Shown here: positions 32,389 to 42,809 of the stretch, one piece after another | How positions within the stretch are numbered: the stretch's first letter is position 1 | Layout: every line of letters begins with the position of its first letter | Origin: Oscillospiraceae bacterium | GTDB taxonomy: Bacteria > Bacillota_A > Clostridia > Oscillospirales > Ruminococcaceae | Assembly: GCA_017829075.1 (NCBI GenBank) | Contig: JAGAJA010000088.1 | Span: forward strand, 1-64,000 | Length of the DNA stretch: 64,000 nucleotides | Direction: 5' to 3' | Translations under genes and position numbers: made by a program | The notes under the pieces: model-generated | Told to the model about the DNA's origin: nothing | What the model saw: the letters and a program-made list of their open reading frames with translations, nothing else | The model's database searches: none

Positions 32389-34320
32389 ATGGGATTATTA
32401 ACCAACAACAAGCTTCTTACTGAAACGGAAAATATTACACCTAAGGGCAGGCAGGAGCGCGTTCAGCCTGCGGTTCAGAACGATGCGCGCGGCGAGAAGA
32501 AATACCGCGCCCGGTTCGCTCCGGTGAAGAAGAACGAATCCAAGACCGCCAGAAGCAGTCAGGATCGCACCAGACGCGAGGTTCGCGACTACAACGACAG
32601 CCGACCCGCACAGCGTCCCGCTCCGAAAAAGCCGAGGGAGATCCGCTATGCTCCGGTGAAATTCACTGCGCTGGGCGGACTTAACGAGATCGGAAAAAAC
32701 CTCTATGTTTATGAGTGCAGCAACGATATGTTCATCGTTGACTGCGGACTTGCGTTCCCGGACGAGGAAATGCCCGGCGTTGACCTCGTTGTGCCGGATT
32801 TCACCTACCTTGAGAAGAATAAGGAGCGTCTGCGGGGAATCGTCATCACCCACGGTCATGAGGATCACATCGGCGCTCTGCCGTACCTGCTCAAGAAGAT
32901 AAACGCGCCGATCTACGGAACACGACTCACCCTCGGTCTTGTCGAGGGAAAGCTCAAGGAGCACAACCTGCTGTCGCAGGCGTCCCTGAACGTGGTTGAG
33001 CCTCGGCAGAATGTCCGCATGGGCTGTATGTCGGTGGAATTTATCCGTGTGAATCACTCCATTCCTGACGCGTGTGCGCTGGCTATCCACACCCCTGCCG
33101 GAGTTATCGTACACACCGGCGACTTCAAGGTGGACTACACCCCGATCGAGGGCGGTATCATCGACCTTGCGCGCTTCGGAGAGCTGGGCAACCGCGGAGT
33201 TCTCGCACTCATGTCCGAGAGCACAAATGCCGAGCGTCCCGGCTACACCAAATCCGAGCGTTCTGTCGGCGAGAGCTTCAAAAATCTGTTCAATTCCGCG
33301 GAGGGAAAGCGAATTATCATCGCGACATTCTCCAGCAATATCCACAGGATCCAGCAGATAATAGATCAGGCTATCGAGCACGGCAGAAAGGTAGCCGTTT
33401 CCGGCAGAAGTATGCAGAATGTTATCTCCAAGGCGGTGGAGCTGAATTATATCAAAGTCCCTGAGGACGTGCTTATTGACATCGAGGACGTGAATAAGTA
33501 CCCGCCGGAAAATCTCGTTATCTGCACTACCGGAAGTCAGGGCGAGCCGCTTTCGGCGCTCTCCAGAATGTCCAGCGGCGACCACAGGCAGGTGACTATC
33601 ACCCCCAATGACTTCATTGTTATCTCCGCGACTCCGATCCCCGGCAACGAAAAGCTGGTGACAAAGGTCGTAAACGAGCTGATGAAGCAGGGCGCTGAGG
33701 TAATCTACGAGTCAATGTACGAGGTACACGTTTCCGGTCATGCTTGTCAGGACGAGCTGAAGCTCATGATATCGCTGACAAAGCCGAAGTTCTTTATTCC
33801 TATCCACGGCGAATACAAGCACCTCAAGAAGCACAGCAAGCTTGCAATCGGCATGGGCATACCGGAGGAGAATATCTTTATATCCGATCTGGGTCAGGTC
33901 ATTGAAACAGACGGCGTTGAGATGAAGTTCACCGGTACAGTCCCCGCCGGAGGAGTCATGGTTGACGGCTACGGCGTCGGCGATGTCGGAAGCGTTGTAC
34001 TGCGCGACAGAAAGCACCTTGCCGAGGACGGCGTAATGATAATAGTTGCGACGATCGACCGGGAGAGCGGAAGCGTTCTTGCCGGCCCGGATATCGTGTC
34101 GAGAGGCTTTGTATACGTCCGGGAGAGCGAGGAGCTTATCGACGAGGCAAAGCAGCTTATGAGGCAGGTCATGGATAACTGCCGTGAGCGCAATATTCGT
34201 GAATGGGGCAATATCAAGTCCGCAATGCGCGACGCGCTGAGCGATTATATCTACTCCAAGACAAAGCGCAGCCCGATGATACTTCCTATCATCATGGAGG
34301 TTCAGGGAAGGGCTGACTGA
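32389..34320 (+). CDS. rnj: Ribonuclease J
   Basis: 643 residues. The metallo-beta-lactamase motif HGHEDHIGA (about 165-173) binds two metals; the beta-CASP domain follows, and residues from about 430 carry VHVSGHACQDELKLMISLTK. A Lys/Arg-rich N-terminal extension of about 85 residues, not part of the core fold, likely binds RNA or partners. RNase J cuts and degrades RNA from the 5' end and is a main mRNA decay enzyme in Firmicutes. The ribosome site is GAAAGGATCAAATTAA. A long leader suggests feedback control. Confidence 0.96.
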   Translation: MGLLTNNKLLTETENITPKGRQERVQPAVQNDARGEKKYRARFAPVKKNESKTARSSQDRTRREVRDYNDSRPAQRPAPKKPREIRYAPVKFTALGGLNEIGKNLYVYECSNDMFIVDCGLAFPDEEMPGVDLVVPDFTYLEKNKERLRGIVITHGHEDHIGALPYLLKKINAPIYGTRLTLGLVEGKLKEHNLLSQASLNVVEPRQNVRMGCMSVEFIRVNHSIPDACALAIHTPAGVIVHTGDFKVDYTPIEGGIIDLARFGELGNRGVLALMSESTNAERPGYTKSERSVGESFKNLFNSAEGKRIIIATFSSNIHRIQQIIDQAIEHGRKVAVSGRSMQNVISKAVELNYIKVPEDVLIDIEDVNKYPPENLVICTTGSQGEPLSALSRMSSGDHRQVTITPNDFIVISATPIPGNEKLVTKVVNELMKQGAEVIYESMYEVHVSGHACQDELKLMISLTKPKFFIPIHGEYKHLKKHSKLAIGMGIPEENIFISDLGQVIETDGVEMKFTGTVPAGGVMVDGYGVGDVGSVVLRDRKHLAEDGVMIIVATIDRESGSVLAGPDIVSRGFVYVRESEELIDEAKQLMRQVMDNCRERNIREWGNIKSAMRDALSDYIYSKTKRSPMILPIIMEVQGRAD

Positions 34321-34364
34321 TGCGGGGAATTCCCGCAATCTGATCTTATCAGGAGGGTCTATTC

Positions 34365-36425
34365 TTGAAGAATATGTACAGGAACAATGTCCTGCTGGCG
34401 GCGGTGTCCTCTCTGGTCGTGTGTCTGCTGGTGCTGGACGTGGCGTTGTTCCGTAATGACGGGCGCCTTTTCTGGCTGACGTTTCCGCTTCTTTTGATCG
34501 TCGGCGGTCTGGCGATAGGAAAGCTTATTCAGATACGCGTGAATGAGTATGCGTATTATGACAGGCTGGATAAGTCGATAGACAACGCAAACCACATGGC
34601 GCTTGTCAGCTTTCCGCTGCCGGTTGCGCTGGTGACGGACGACCGCCGGATCATCTGGTGCAACGATTCGTTCACGACGACTTTCTTCCGTCCGACGGAC
34701 GATGAAAGCAGCATCGACAGAATCACCGAAGAGCCTTTTTCAATGCTGGTGGGCGAGGGTCGTGAGATCCAGAAGAACGGCAGATGGTACAGAGTCACCT
34801 GCCGGGATACGGTTTACAATCCCGATGAAAAGGGAAGCCGCCGCCGTATGGTAAAGCCTGAGTATGTTGACTCGGCGAATAAGGTGAATATCCTGTTTTT
34901 CAGCGATATCACAGGCTATAAGTCACTTCAGGACGAGTACCGCAAGTCAAAGCCGGTGGTAATGATCATCTCGGTGGACAATTACGATGACACGGTAGGC
35001 ACAAACCGCGAGAGCGACAAGACCTTTGTCAGTGTTCTGATAGACCAGATGCTGGAGAAGTATTTCTCGGAGATGAACGCAGTCCTGAGAAAGATCTCCA
35101 GCGACAAGTTCATTGTTGTTGTTGAGGACAGATTTGTTCAGAAGATGATGGAGGAGCGTGTGAAGCTTCTTGAAGAGGCGCGGAAGATCGTCGTCAACGA
35201 CCGCACTCCGGTCACACTCTCCATTGGCGTGGGAAGAACTGCGGCGAATCTCTCGGAAAGCGAAAGCTACGCATGGCAGGCTCTTGATAAAGCGATAGGA
35301 CGCGGCGGCGATCAGGCGGTAATACGCAAGGAGTCCGGCTATGATTATTTTGGCGCGGAAACCCAGCGTACCGAGCGCAACGGAAGCAGCGTAAGAACGA
35401 GAATTACCGCAGACCGCATAAAGGTGCTGATGAACTCCGCAGACGCAGTGTACATAATGGGACACAGCTACGGGGATTTCGACAGCGTGGGAGCGGCGAT
35501 AGGACTTGCCGCGGCGATACGGCGCATGGGAAAGACTGCTTTCGCCTGTGTCAGCCGTGAGCTTGACAGGAACGGCAACGTAAAGAACCTGTCGGAGCAG
35601 CTTCTCGTGAGGTTTTCCGAGTACGACCCTCCGCTGATAATCGAGCCGAAAATTGCCGCGATACGCTTTACGGAAAACTCCCTGCTCTTTATTGTGGACA
35701 CCCACATTGAGAAAAAGGTTGACAGCCGGGAACTGTACGACGAGGCTGACCCCAGCCATATCGTTGTAATAGACCATCACCGCAAGGCGGATAATGAAAT
35801 TCAGGCAGTCATAAGCTGGGTAGATCCCAACGCGTCCTCCACCTCGGAAATGGTGACGGATCTGCTGCAATATTTCGGCGAAGCAGGTAATATCCAGCCG
35901 CTTGAGGCGGAGGCTCTCCTTGCCGGAATTACTCTGGACACCAAGGACTTTGTTATGAGAACCGGCGAGGCTACCTTTGAAGCCGCCGCGCGTCTGAAGA
36001 AACTCGGCGCGGACACGATACTCGTCAAGAAGCTGTTTGCGACACCGATCAAGTCGAGAATGAGGAAATCAAAGGTGGTTTCCTCCGCGGAGCTGTACCG
36101 TTCGTTTGCGATATCCGTTGTTGACGAATCCTTTGAGGATATCCGGGTGGTTTGCTCGCAGGCGGCGGACGAAATGCTGAATATAAGCGGCGTTGACGCG
36201 TCGGTGACGGTTTATCCGATAGAGGGCGGCTGGAGTTACAGCGCGCGTTCCCTCGGAAAGGTAAACGTTCAGGTGCTGATGGAGAACATCGGAAACAAGA
36301 AGGACGACGGCGGCGGTCACCTGACTATGGCGGGCGCTCAGCTATACAATATCACAAAGGAAGAGGCAGTGCAGAAGCTGCACGAGGCGATCGACAGCTA
36401 CTACGACAATCTGCCTAAGGACTGA
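34365..36425 (+). CDS. gdpP: Cyclic-di-AMP phosphodiesterase GdpP (DHH family)
   Basis: 686 residues from TTG 34365, preceded by AGGAGGGTC. Two membrane helices (about 8-50), a PAS domain (about 70-190), a degenerate GGDEF domain (about 195-325) and a DHH/DHHA1 domain with [14 protein letters not shown] (about 363-376), VIDHH and [10 protein letters not shown]. This order is that of GdpP/YybT, which hydrolyses c-di-AMP and so affects potassium, osmotic and cell-wall control. It is co-transcribed with L9 and DnaB, a common Firmicute arrangement. Confidence 0.95.
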   Translation: MKNMYRNNVLLAAVSSLVVCLLVLDVALFRNDGRLFWLTFPLLLIVGGLAIGKLIQIRVNEYAYYDRLDKSIDNANHMALVSFPLPVALVTDDRRIIWCNDSFTTTFFRPTDDESSIDRITEEPFSMLVGEGREIQKNGRWYRVTCRDTVYNPDEKGSRRRMVKPEYVDSANKVNILFFSDITGYKSLQDEYRKSKPVVMIISVDNYDDTVGTNRESDKTFVSVLIDQMLEKYFSEMNAVLRKISSDKFIVVVEDRFVQKMMEERVKLLEEARKIVVNDRTPVTLSIGVGRTAANLSESESYAWQALDKAIGRGGDQAVIRKESGYDYFGAETQRTERNGSSVRTRITADRIKVLMNSADAVYIMGHSYGDFDSVGAAIGLAAAIRRMGKTAFACVSRELDRNGNVKNLSEQLLVRFSEYDPPLIIEPKIAAIRFTENSLLFIVDTHIEKKVDSRELYDEADPSHIVVIDHHRKADNEIQAVISWVDPNASSTSEMVTDLLQYFGEAGNIQPLEAEALLAGITLDTKDFVMRTGEATFEAAARLKKLGADTILVKKLFATPIKSRMRKSKVVSSAELYRSFAISVVDESFEDIRVVCSQAADEMLNISGVDASVTVYPIEGGWSYSARSLGKVNVQVLMENIGNKKDDGGGHLTMAGAQLYNITKEEAVQKLHEAIDSYYDNLPKD

Positions 36426-36441
36426 AACAGGAGGAACTGAC

Positions 36442-36888
36442 ATGAAGGTAATTCTTTTACATGACGTTAAGGGAACAGGCAAAAAGGGCGAGGTTCACGA
36501 GGTCAAGGACGGATACGGTGTGAACTTCCTTATAAAGAAAGGACTTGCGCAGGAGGCTACCGCAAAAAATCTGAACCTGCTTCAGGGACAGAAGGACTCT
36601 GCGCAGCACAAGATAGACGTTGATATCGCCAACGCAAAGGAGATCGCTGCAAAGCTTCAGGACAAGAAGGTAACAGTTGCGGCTAAGGCGGGTCAGAACG
36701 GCAGACTTTTCGGCACAGTGACCGCTAAGGAGGTTTCCGCCGCGATCAAGCAGGAGCTTGGATGCGACGTGGATAAGAAGAAGATCGTGCTTAACCTCAA
36801 GATAGAGGGCTTCGGCGATTATGCGGCAGAGGCAAGACTGTACGCGGGAGTTTCTGCGAAGTTCACAGTCAGCGTTGTAGAGGGCTGA
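36442..36888 (+). CDS. rplI: 50S ribosomal protein L9
   Basis: 148 residues, ATG 36442 after [35 protein letters not shown] is the L9 signature, and the two-domain layout (N-terminal domain, long helix, C-terminal domain) is complete. L9 binds 23S rRNA at the base of the L1 stalk. It sits between gdpP and dnaB, as in many Firmicutes. Confidence 0.98.
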   Translation: MKVILLHDVKGTGKKGEVHEVKDGYGVNFLIKKGLAQEATAKNLNLLQGQKDSAQHKIDVDIANAKEIAAKLQDKKVTVAAKAGQNGRLFGTVTAKEVSAAIKQELGCDVDKKKIVLNLKIEGFGDYAAEARLYAGVSAKFTVSVVEG

Positions 36889-36889
36889 T

Positions 36890-38251
36890 ATGGCTGAATA
36901 TGATCTGTCGGGGATAAATATTCCGTATAATCTTGACGCGGAGCAGTCGGTGCTCGGCGCGGTGCTGATGGACGGCGACGCTATGGCGGAGCTTGCCACC
37001 ATGCTCCAGCCGGATCACTTCTATGTAAGCCTAAACCGCGAGGTTTACGGCGTTATGCTGAATATGTTCCTTGCCGGGGACAAGATCGACGTTGTGACGG
37101 TGCTTGAAGCGGTCATGCGGCAGGGTGTTTTTGAAACCTCAGAGCAGGCAAAGGAATATCTCACCCGCATTATGACCGCAGTTCCGAGCATAGCTTCCGT
37201 TGGGAAATACGCGTCGATTGTTGTTGACAAATACATGACCCGCAGCCTTATTTTCGCCGCAAAGGAAATAATCGACGCGGCAAATGAGGGAACTGACGAC
37301 GCGAATACGCTTATCGACTTTGCGGAGCAGAAGATCTTCGATATAAGGAGCGGTGCGGAGGTAAAGGGACTTACGCATATCAGCGCGATAGTCCTTGACC
37401 GGATCAACGCGCTGAATGACCTGTATAAAAAGGCAAAATCCGGCGGCGGCCCGACAATGACGGGACTTTCCACGCTTTACAAGGAGCTTGACAAGAGGAT
37501 ATTCGGACTGAACCGCTCCGATCTTATTATTCTTGCGGCAAGACCGGGTATGGGAAAGACCTCCTTTGCAATGAATATCGCAACGAATGTCGGCAAGAAA
37601 TACAACGATACTGCGATCGCGGTGTTCAGTCTGGAAATGTCAAAGGAACAGATCGTCAGCCGAATGATAAGCAGTGAGGCTTCGCTGTCCTCTGAAAGCA
37701 TGAAGACCGGCGATATCCCCAATGAAAAATGGAAGGATATCGGCAGAGCCGCCGAGGTTCTGTCCCGGCTCAACATCTATATTGACGACACGCCGGGAAT
37801 TACCGTTGCGGCGATAAAATCAAAGCTCCGCCGAATGAAAAACCTCGGTCTGGTGGTTATAGACTACCTCCAGTTGATGTCGTCCACCAAAAACTACAAC
37901 GGAAACCGCGTTGTTGAGATCTCCGACATTACGAGAAATCTGAAGATCATGGCAAAGGAGCTGAATGTTCCGGTAATCACCCTGTCGCAGCTTGCGAGAG
38001 GCCCGGAGCAGCGCCCCGACAAGCGACCGATGCTCTCAGACCTGCGTGAATCAGGTTCTATCGAGCAGGACGCAGACATCGTAATGTTCCTGTACCGCAA
38101 CGCGTACTACGACAAAACCGACCCCAACGTGAACGCCTGCGAGTGTATCGTGGCGAAGAACCGTCACGGCGAGACCGGAACGGTTCCGCTTGGCTGGGAC
38201 GGCGAATTCACACGCTTCACCAACGCAGAATTTGCGCGGCAGGAGCAGTAA
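36890..38251 (+). CDS. dnaB: Replicative DNA helicase DnaB (DnaC in Bacillus)
   Basis: 453 residues, ATG 36890 one base after the L9 stop. The N-terminal domain (IPYNLDAEQSVLGAVLMDGD) is followed by the RecA-like motor with Walker A AARPGMGKTSF (about 216-226) and Walker B VVIDYLQLMS. The C-terminal LSQLARGPEQR/ESGSIEQDADIVMFLYR is the DnaB signature. It unwinds DNA at the fork. Its loader is likely the DnaI-like protein at 48002-48979. Confidence 0.98.
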   Translation: MAEYDLSGINIPYNLDAEQSVLGAVLMDGDAMAELATMLQPDHFYVSLNREVYGVMLNMFLAGDKIDVVTVLEAVMRQGVFETSEQAKEYLTRIMTAVPSIASVGKYASIVVDKYMTRSLIFAAKEIIDAANEGTDDANTLIDFAEQKIFDIRSGAEVKGLTHISAIVLDRINALNDLYKKAKSGGGPTMTGLSTLYKELDKRIFGLNRSDLIILAARPGMGKTSFAMNIATNVGKKYNDTAIAVFSLEMSKEQIVSRMISSEASLSSESMKTGDIPNEKWKDIGRAAEVLSRLNIYIDDTPGITVAAIKSKLRRMKNLGLVVIDYLQLMSSTKNYNGNRVVEISDITRNLKIMAKELNVPVITLSQLARGPEQRPDKRPMLSDLRESGSIEQDADIVMFLYRNAYYDKTDPNVNACECIVAKNRHGETGTVPLGWDGEFTRFTNAEFARQEQ

Positions 38252-38277
38252 ATTTACACATATTAACGAGGTCTTGA

Positions 38278-39249
38278 ATGGACTTTCTGGAAAAAGTGCT
38301 TTCGGCGACTGCCGATCATGGAATGGCAGAAAAAGGGGACGCTGTTGTTGCCGCGCTTTCGGGCGGCGCGGACAGCGTTTCGCTTCTGTATGCCCTTAAA
38401 GAGCTTTCGGGAGAGCTGGGCATCACAGTTTCTGCGTGTCATGTCAATCATCACCTGCGTGGCGAGGAAAGCGACAGCGATATGCGTTTCTGTGAGAAGC
38501 TGTGTGAACGGCTGGATATCCCGATCATTGTACGGGAAGTGGACGTAAAGTCCTTGCAGCAGAAGCATGAGAGCCTTGAAGAGTGCGCGCGCCGGGTAAG
38601 ATACGATTTCTTCGCCGATGTGTCGCAGGGGAAGCGGCTTGCTACCGCGCACACCGCAAACGACAGCGCGGAAACCGTGCTGCTGAATTTAATGCGCGGC
38701 ACGGGGCTTAAAGGCTTGTGCGGTATCCCGCCGGTTCGCGGGAACATAATCCGACCGATTATCTACTGCACCCGCGATGAGGTGGAGGAGTACTGCCGCA
38801 GCCGCGGGCTTTCGTGGGTAACGGACAGGACAAATCTTTCCACCGATTACACCCGCAACAAGATACGGCATATTATCCTGCCGGAAATGCTGAAAATAAA
38901 CGGCTCGCTTTACAGCACCGTCACCCGCATGGAAAAAAGCCTGCGGGAGGACAGCGATTTCCTTGAGGGAATGGCTGTCCGGGCACTGGAGGAGGCAAGG
39001 CAGCCCGGAGGCTGGAGCGCGTCTGCGCTGGCGGCGCTTCCAAAACCGGTTCAGAGCCGGGCGATAAGGCTGATCTTTGCAAAGGGCGGGATCGAGCCGA
39101 GCGCGCTGCGTATAAATACTGCGGCGGAGATACTTGCGGCAGGCAGGGGGAAATTCAACCCCTGTCGAGGAAAATTCTTTGTGGTAAGGCGCGGAGTGGC
39201 TTTCGTGGAGGAGGCAGAGCAGCATTATCGCAAGCACGAACCGCATTAA
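38278..39249 (+). CDS. tilS: tRNA(Ile)-lysidine synthase TilS, short form
   Basis: 323 residues. The PP-loop AALSGGADSVSLL (about 22-34) and the HVNHHLRGEESDSD motif are diagnostic; RRVRYDFFADV follows. TilS attaches lysine to C34 of tRNA-Ile(CAU). The protein lacks the C-terminal substrate-binding domain seen in 430-470-residue TilS proteins and is close to the small forms. ATG 38278 has a weak ribosome site (AACGAGGTCTTGA). Confidence 0.9.
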   Translation: MDFLEKVLSATADHGMAEKGDAVVAALSGGADSVSLLYALKELSGELGITVSACHVNHHLRGEESDSDMRFCEKLCERLDIPIIVREVDVKSLQQKHESLEECARRVRYDFFADVSQGKRLATAHTANDSAETVLLNLMRGTGLKGLCGIPPVRGNIIRPIIYCTRDEVEEYCRSRGLSWVTDRTNLSTDYTRNKIRHIILPEMLKINGSLYSTVTRMEKSLREDSDFLEGMAVRALEEARQPGGWSASALAALPKPVQSRAIRLIFAKGGIEPSALRINTAAEILAAGRGKFNPCRGKFFVVRRGVAFVEEAEQHYRKHEPH

Positions 39250-39314
39250 TTCTTCTTTTTCTGACAGTTCACAGTTTTTCACATAAATTTTCAGAAAAAA
39301 TTCACCGAAATAGT

Positions 39315-39343
39315 TTGCATTTTGCGATGAAATATGCTATAAT
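39315..39343 (+). promoter_or_regulatory. Promoter of ftsH
   Basis: TTGCAT (39315-39320), 17-base spacer, TATAAT (39338-39343). A second TTGACA at 39366-39371 with a weaker -10 may give another start. Confidence 0.7.
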
Positions 39344-39447
39344 AATCATTGTTCTGAATTTCCTATTGACATTTGAGTATAAATGTGTAGCTATATAAAT
39401 GAAAAAACAAAGATTTTTAGGAGATTACTTCCGGAAAGGCGGTTTTA

Positions 39448-41442
39448 ATGAATTCGAACAAGTTCAAGGGCGTAATAATTTATCTTGTAATTATTTTCCT
39501 GCTTATATTCGGACTTGTGTCCGTACTTAACATGGCGAGCGCGTCATCGCGTCCGACGGTTACTTATTCCGACGTCATCGCAGAGTTTGACTCGCTGAAT
39601 GTATCCGGCTATACGCTTGATCTGGGCAGCGGTTCGCTCACATACTCCCTCAAGGGCGAGGATTCCAGCAGGCAGACCCACGCTTACAGCGTACCGAATG
39701 TAAATATCTTCATCAACGATATCAACACCGGCTACAACGAAGACGGAAAGATCGCAAACTACCGTCAGAGATACAACGCGGCAAATCCCGAAGCTCCTCT
39801 CAAGGAGGACTATATCCCGATCGCTGATAACACATTCCTTACCAGCGTTCTGCCGTATCTCCTGCTGGTCGGCGTAATGATAATCTTCACGATCATTGTA
39901 ATGCGCCAGAGCACAGGCGGCGGCAAGATGTCCAACTTCTCCCGTGCAAACGTTCGTCAGCAGACTGGAAAGAAGGTAACGTTCAACGATGTTGCCGGCG
40001 CGGACGAGGAGAAGCAGGAGCTTGAGGAGATCGTGGACTTCCTGAAAAATCCCGGAAAGTACCGTGAGATCGGCGCGAGAATTCCTAAGGGCGTGCTGCT
40101 CGTAGGCCCTCCCGGAACAGGTAAGACCCTGCTGGCAAAGGCTGTCGCAGGCGAAGCAGGCGCGCCGTTCTTCTCGATAAGCGGTTCGGACTTCGTGGAA
40201 ATGTTCGTCGGCGTAGGCGCGTCCAGAGTTCGCGACCTGTTCGAGCAGGCGAAGAAGAAAACTCCGTCCATCATCTTTATTGATGAGATCGACGCGGTAG
40301 GACGCCAGAGAGGCGCAGGTCTTGGCGGCGGTCATGACGAGCGTGAGCAGACTCTGAACCAGCTTCTTGTTGAAATGGACGGCTTTACCGAGAACGACTC
40401 CATTATCGTTATGGCGGCGACCAACAGACGGGATATCCTTGATCCGGCGCTGCTCCGTCCCGGACGTTTCGACAGACAGATCGTGGTGAATTACCCCGAC
40501 ATCAAGGGCCGTGAGGAGATCCTCAAGGTTCATACAAGAAACAAGAACATGGGGCCTGACGTAGACCTCAAGACTATCGCAGCAACAACTGCCGGCTTCA
40601 CCGGAGCAGACCTTGAGAACCTCGTGAACGAGGCGGCTCTGCTGGCTGCCCGTGCAAACCGCAGGGCTATCACCAAAAAGGACATCGAGGAAGCGACTAT
40701 CAAGGTAGTTGCCGGTCCTGAGAAGAAGTCAAAGGTCGTAACTCCCGATGAGAAGCGGCTTACCGCATATCACGAAGCGGGTCATGCAATCACCACCTAT
40801 TTCTGCAAGACGCAGGACAAGGTTCATCAGGTATCTATCGTTCCCCGCGGAATGGCAGGCGGATTTACGATGCACGTTCCCGAAAAGGACAGATCCTTTG
40901 TCAGCAAGACCTATATGGAGGAAGAGATCATCGTTCTCCTCGGCGGTCGTGTGGCTGAAAAGCTCATTCTGGACGATATTTCCACCGGCGCTTCAAACGA
41001 TATCGAACGTGCGACCTCCGTTGCAAGGAACATGGTCACTCGCTACGGATTCTCCGAGAAGCTAGGTCCGATCCTTTACGGTCACGAAAATCAGGAGGTG
41101 TTCCTCGGCAGAGATTACTCTCAGGGACGCAATTACTCTGAGAACGTAGCCGCGGAGATAGACGGAGAGATCCGCGAACTTATCGAAACAGGCTATGAAA
41201 AGGCTAAGGAGATCCTTACCGAGCACGGCGATTTGCTTGAACGCTGCGCGCAGTATCTTATGCGTAATGAGAAGATCGAGGGCGCTGATTTCTACCGGCT
41301 GATGGCTGATGAGATCGACCTTGACGGCAACGAAAAGAAGAAAACCGAGGATATAGCTTCAGTTGATACCGAGGCGGTAATTCCTGAGGAAAAGCCTGCC
41401 GAAGCTTCCGGCGAGGACAGCGGCAATTCTACCGAAGCGTAA
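39448..41442 (+). CDS. ftsH: ATP-dependent zinc metalloprotease FtsH
   Basis: 664 residues. Two membrane helices (about 9-29 and 130-151) flank an extracytoplasmic loop. AAA+ motifs: GPPGTGKT (about 220-227), [23 protein letters not shown]; the zinc site is HEAGH (about 441-445). A Glu/Ser-rich acidic tail ends the protein. FtsH degrades misfolded membrane proteins and regulators. The start is preceded by GGAAAGGCGGTTTTA. It has its own promoters and a strong terminator at 41450. Confidence 0.98.
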   Translation: MNSNKFKGVIIYLVIIFLLIFGLVSVLNMASASSRPTVTYSDVIAEFDSLNVSGYTLDLGSGSLTYSLKGEDSSRQTHAYSVPNVNIFINDINTGYNEDGKIANYRQRYNAANPEAPLKEDYIPIADNTFLTSVLPYLLLVGVMIIFTIIVMRQSTGGGKMSNFSRANVRQQTGKKVTFNDVAGADEEKQELEEIVDFLKNPGKYREIGARIPKGVLLVGPPGTGKTLLAKAVAGEAGAPFFSISGSDFVEMFVGVGASRVRDLFEQAKKKTPSIIFIDEIDAVGRQRGAGLGGGHDEREQTLNQLLVEMDGFTENDSIIVMAATNRRDILDPALLRPGRFDRQIVVNYPDIKGREEILKVHTRNKNMGPDVDLKTIAATTAGFTGADLENLVNEAALLAARANRRAITKKDIEEATIKVVAGPEKKSKVVTPDEKRLTAYHEAGHAITTYFCKTQDKVHQVSIVPRGMAGGFTMHVPEKDRSFVSKTYMEEEIIVLLGGRVAEKLILDDISTGASNDIERATSVARNMVTRYGFSEKLGPILYGHENQEVFLGRDYSQGRNYSENVAAEIDGEIRELIETGYEKAKEILTEHGDLLERCAQYLMRNEKIEGADFYRLMADEIDLDGNEKKKTEDIASVDTEAVIPEEKPAEASGEDSGNSTEA

Positions 41443-41449
41443 TTATAGA

Positions 41450-41472
41450 AGCCGTCCGATTTCCGGGCGGCT
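41450..41472 (+). terminator. Terminator-like hairpin after ftsH, copy 1
   Basis: AGCCGTCCG (41450-41458) pairs with CGGGCGGCT (41464-41472) with a G-U pair and loop ATTTC. The same 23 bases recur at 41603-41625. This copy is not followed by a T-run. Confidence 0.6.
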
Positions 41473-41602
41473 CAGGCTGTCGATAAACTGCCATCTGCTT
41501 CGTCACTCCGCATAACGGCAGGCACAAAGCCTAGCCGTTATGCGGGTTCCTAGCATCTGACGGCTTCTCGCCACCCTGAAAAGGTACTTTTTCGACAAGC
41601 TG
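41473..41602. repeat. Inverted-repeat element between duplicated hairpins
   Basis: Ends CAGGCTGTCGATAAA (41473-41487) and, on the other strand, CAGCTTGTCGAAAAA (41602-41588) match at 12 of 15 positions. CGCATAACGG inside pairs with CCGTTATGCG. It carries no gene and is bounded on each side by the same 23-base hairpin. Confidence 0.55.
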
Positions 41603-41629
41603 AGCCGTCCGATTTCCGGGCGGCTTTTG
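41603..41629 (+). terminator. Terminator hairpin, copy 2
   Basis: Same 23-base sequence as copy 1, here followed by TTTTGG, the form expected of the original terminator. Confidence 0.6.
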
Positions 41630-41658
41630 GTTTGGGAAAGGTGAAAAGGAGAAGAAAT

Positions 41659-42081
41659 ATGGCACTGGAATTTATAGATAAAGCGCCGACGCTGGAGGAA
41701 TACAAGGAGATGCGGCGGCAGGTACATTTCATGGAGCTTTCCGACAGGATATGCAATAACGTGCTGAACAACGCTTTTCATATCACGACAGTCCGGGACA
41801 ACGGGCGCTGCGTTGGCATGATAAGAGTTCTGTCCGAGGGCGGATATGCGAATTTCATCACGGACGTAATAGTGATCCCGGAGTACCAGCATCAGGGAAT
41901 AGGAAAGCAGCTCATGCACCGGACTATGGATTACCTCTATTCAACGCTTGAAGAGGGGGAAAAGATCGTGGTGTATCTCATGTCGGCAAAGGAACGCGAG
42001 CCGTTTTACCGGCAGTTCGGCTTCCGCGACAGACCTAACGAGCTTCTTGGCGCAGGTATGAGCCAATGGCTGGAGAAATGA
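41659..42081 (+). CDS. GNAT acetyltransferase
   Basis: 140 residues from ATG 41659, preceded by AAAAGGAGAAGAAAT. The sequence FITDVIVIPEYQHQGIGKQL contains the acetyl-CoA-binding QxxGxG/A motif, and EPFYRQFGFRDRPNE is a typical GNAT ending. The substrate is not predictable. Confidence 0.85.
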   Translation: MALEFIDKAPTLEEYKEMRRQVHFMELSDRICNNVLNNAFHITTVRDNGRCVGMIRVLSEGGYANFITDVIVIPEYQHQGIGKQLMHRTMDYLYSTLEEGEKIVVYLMSAKEREPFYRQFGFRDRPNELLGAGMSQWLEK

Positions 42082-42143
42082 CCGGACATTTTCGCAATTT
42101 TGGTGTGTAAAGTGTGAAATTTCTGTGTAATTCTTGTTTGTTA

Positions 42144-42172
42144 TTGACATAATCACATAAATATGATACAAT
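42144..42172 (+). promoter_or_regulatory. Promoter of zinc-ribbon/ParA-like gene pair
   Basis: TTGACA (42144-42149), 17-base spacer, TACAAT (42167-42172). Confidence 0.75.
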
Positions 42173-42269
42173 TAAGTTGTACATAATAACGGTAATGATT
42201 ATCGTTTGTGTAATATCATTCGCAGGTTGTCTGGTTAAACCTGAATTTAATGAAAAGAGGTAATTAGTT

Positions 42270-42809
42270 ATGCAGAGAGTATGTCCTAAGTGCAATACCC
42301 TTGTTACAGGAGAGGGCGCATTCTGCCCGTCCTGCGGCGAGCCGCTTCCCGCAGCAGTTCAGCTTGATAAGCAGCCGCAGAGCAGCTCAGTACAGTTCAA
42401 CGCAGGTCAGAACGCAGCTCCTCAGTCTGATGCTCAGCCCGGTTACAGCGTACCTCAGAGCAATACAATTCCGAATTACGGATCATCGAGTGCTCAGTAC
42501 AGCGCTGCTGTTCAGCCGACAAATAACAGTGAAATGACCCTCGGTCAGTGGGTAGGAACTGTTATCCTTACCACATGGTTCGGAATTATCAGCCTTATCC
42601 TTTGCATTGTATGGGGTGTAAGCGACACTACTCCTATCGCCAAGAAGCGCTATTGTCAGGCAATGCTTATCATTCAGGCTATCAGCATTGTTGTTTCAAT
42701 AATCTTCATGATCGTTTTCTTCTCCATTATGGCGACCGCGATACCGGAAATCATTGAGACGATTGAAGACGCAGTAGAATCCGGCACCACCGTTCGTTAT
42801 TACTATTGA
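42270..42809 (+). CDS. Zinc-ribbon membrane protein
   Basis: 179 residues. An N-terminal zinc ribbon CPKCNTLVTGEGAFCPSCGE (residues 5-24) is followed by a Gln/Ser-rich linker (about 30-85) and a membrane domain with two helices (about 92-116 and 127-152) and an acidic end. Proteins of this kind are widespread in Clostridia with unknown function. It is preceded by AAAAGAGG and overlaps the next gene's start (TGATG). Confidence 0.75.
   Translation: MQRVCPKCNTLVTGEGAFCPSCGEPLPAAVQLDKQPQSSSVQFNAGQNAAPQSDAQPGYSVPQSNTIPNYGSSSAQYSAAVQPTNNSEMTLGQWVGTVILTTWFGIISLILCIVWGVSDTTPIAKKRYCQAMLIIQAISIVVSIIFMIVFFSIMATAIPEIIETIEDAVESGTTVRYYY

Noticed and set aside
32398..33585. A 395-residue open frame on the minus strand
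   Set aside because: It is opposite the RNase J gene with intact metal-binding motifs. Long antisense frames are common in GC-rich coding sequence here.
34947..35870. A 307-residue minus-strand frame
   Set aside because: Antisense to GdpP. Composition is typical of a shadow frame.
39544..40533. A 329-residue minus-strand frame
   Set aside because: Antisense to FtsH, which has all AAA+ motifs. No independent evidence for a gene.
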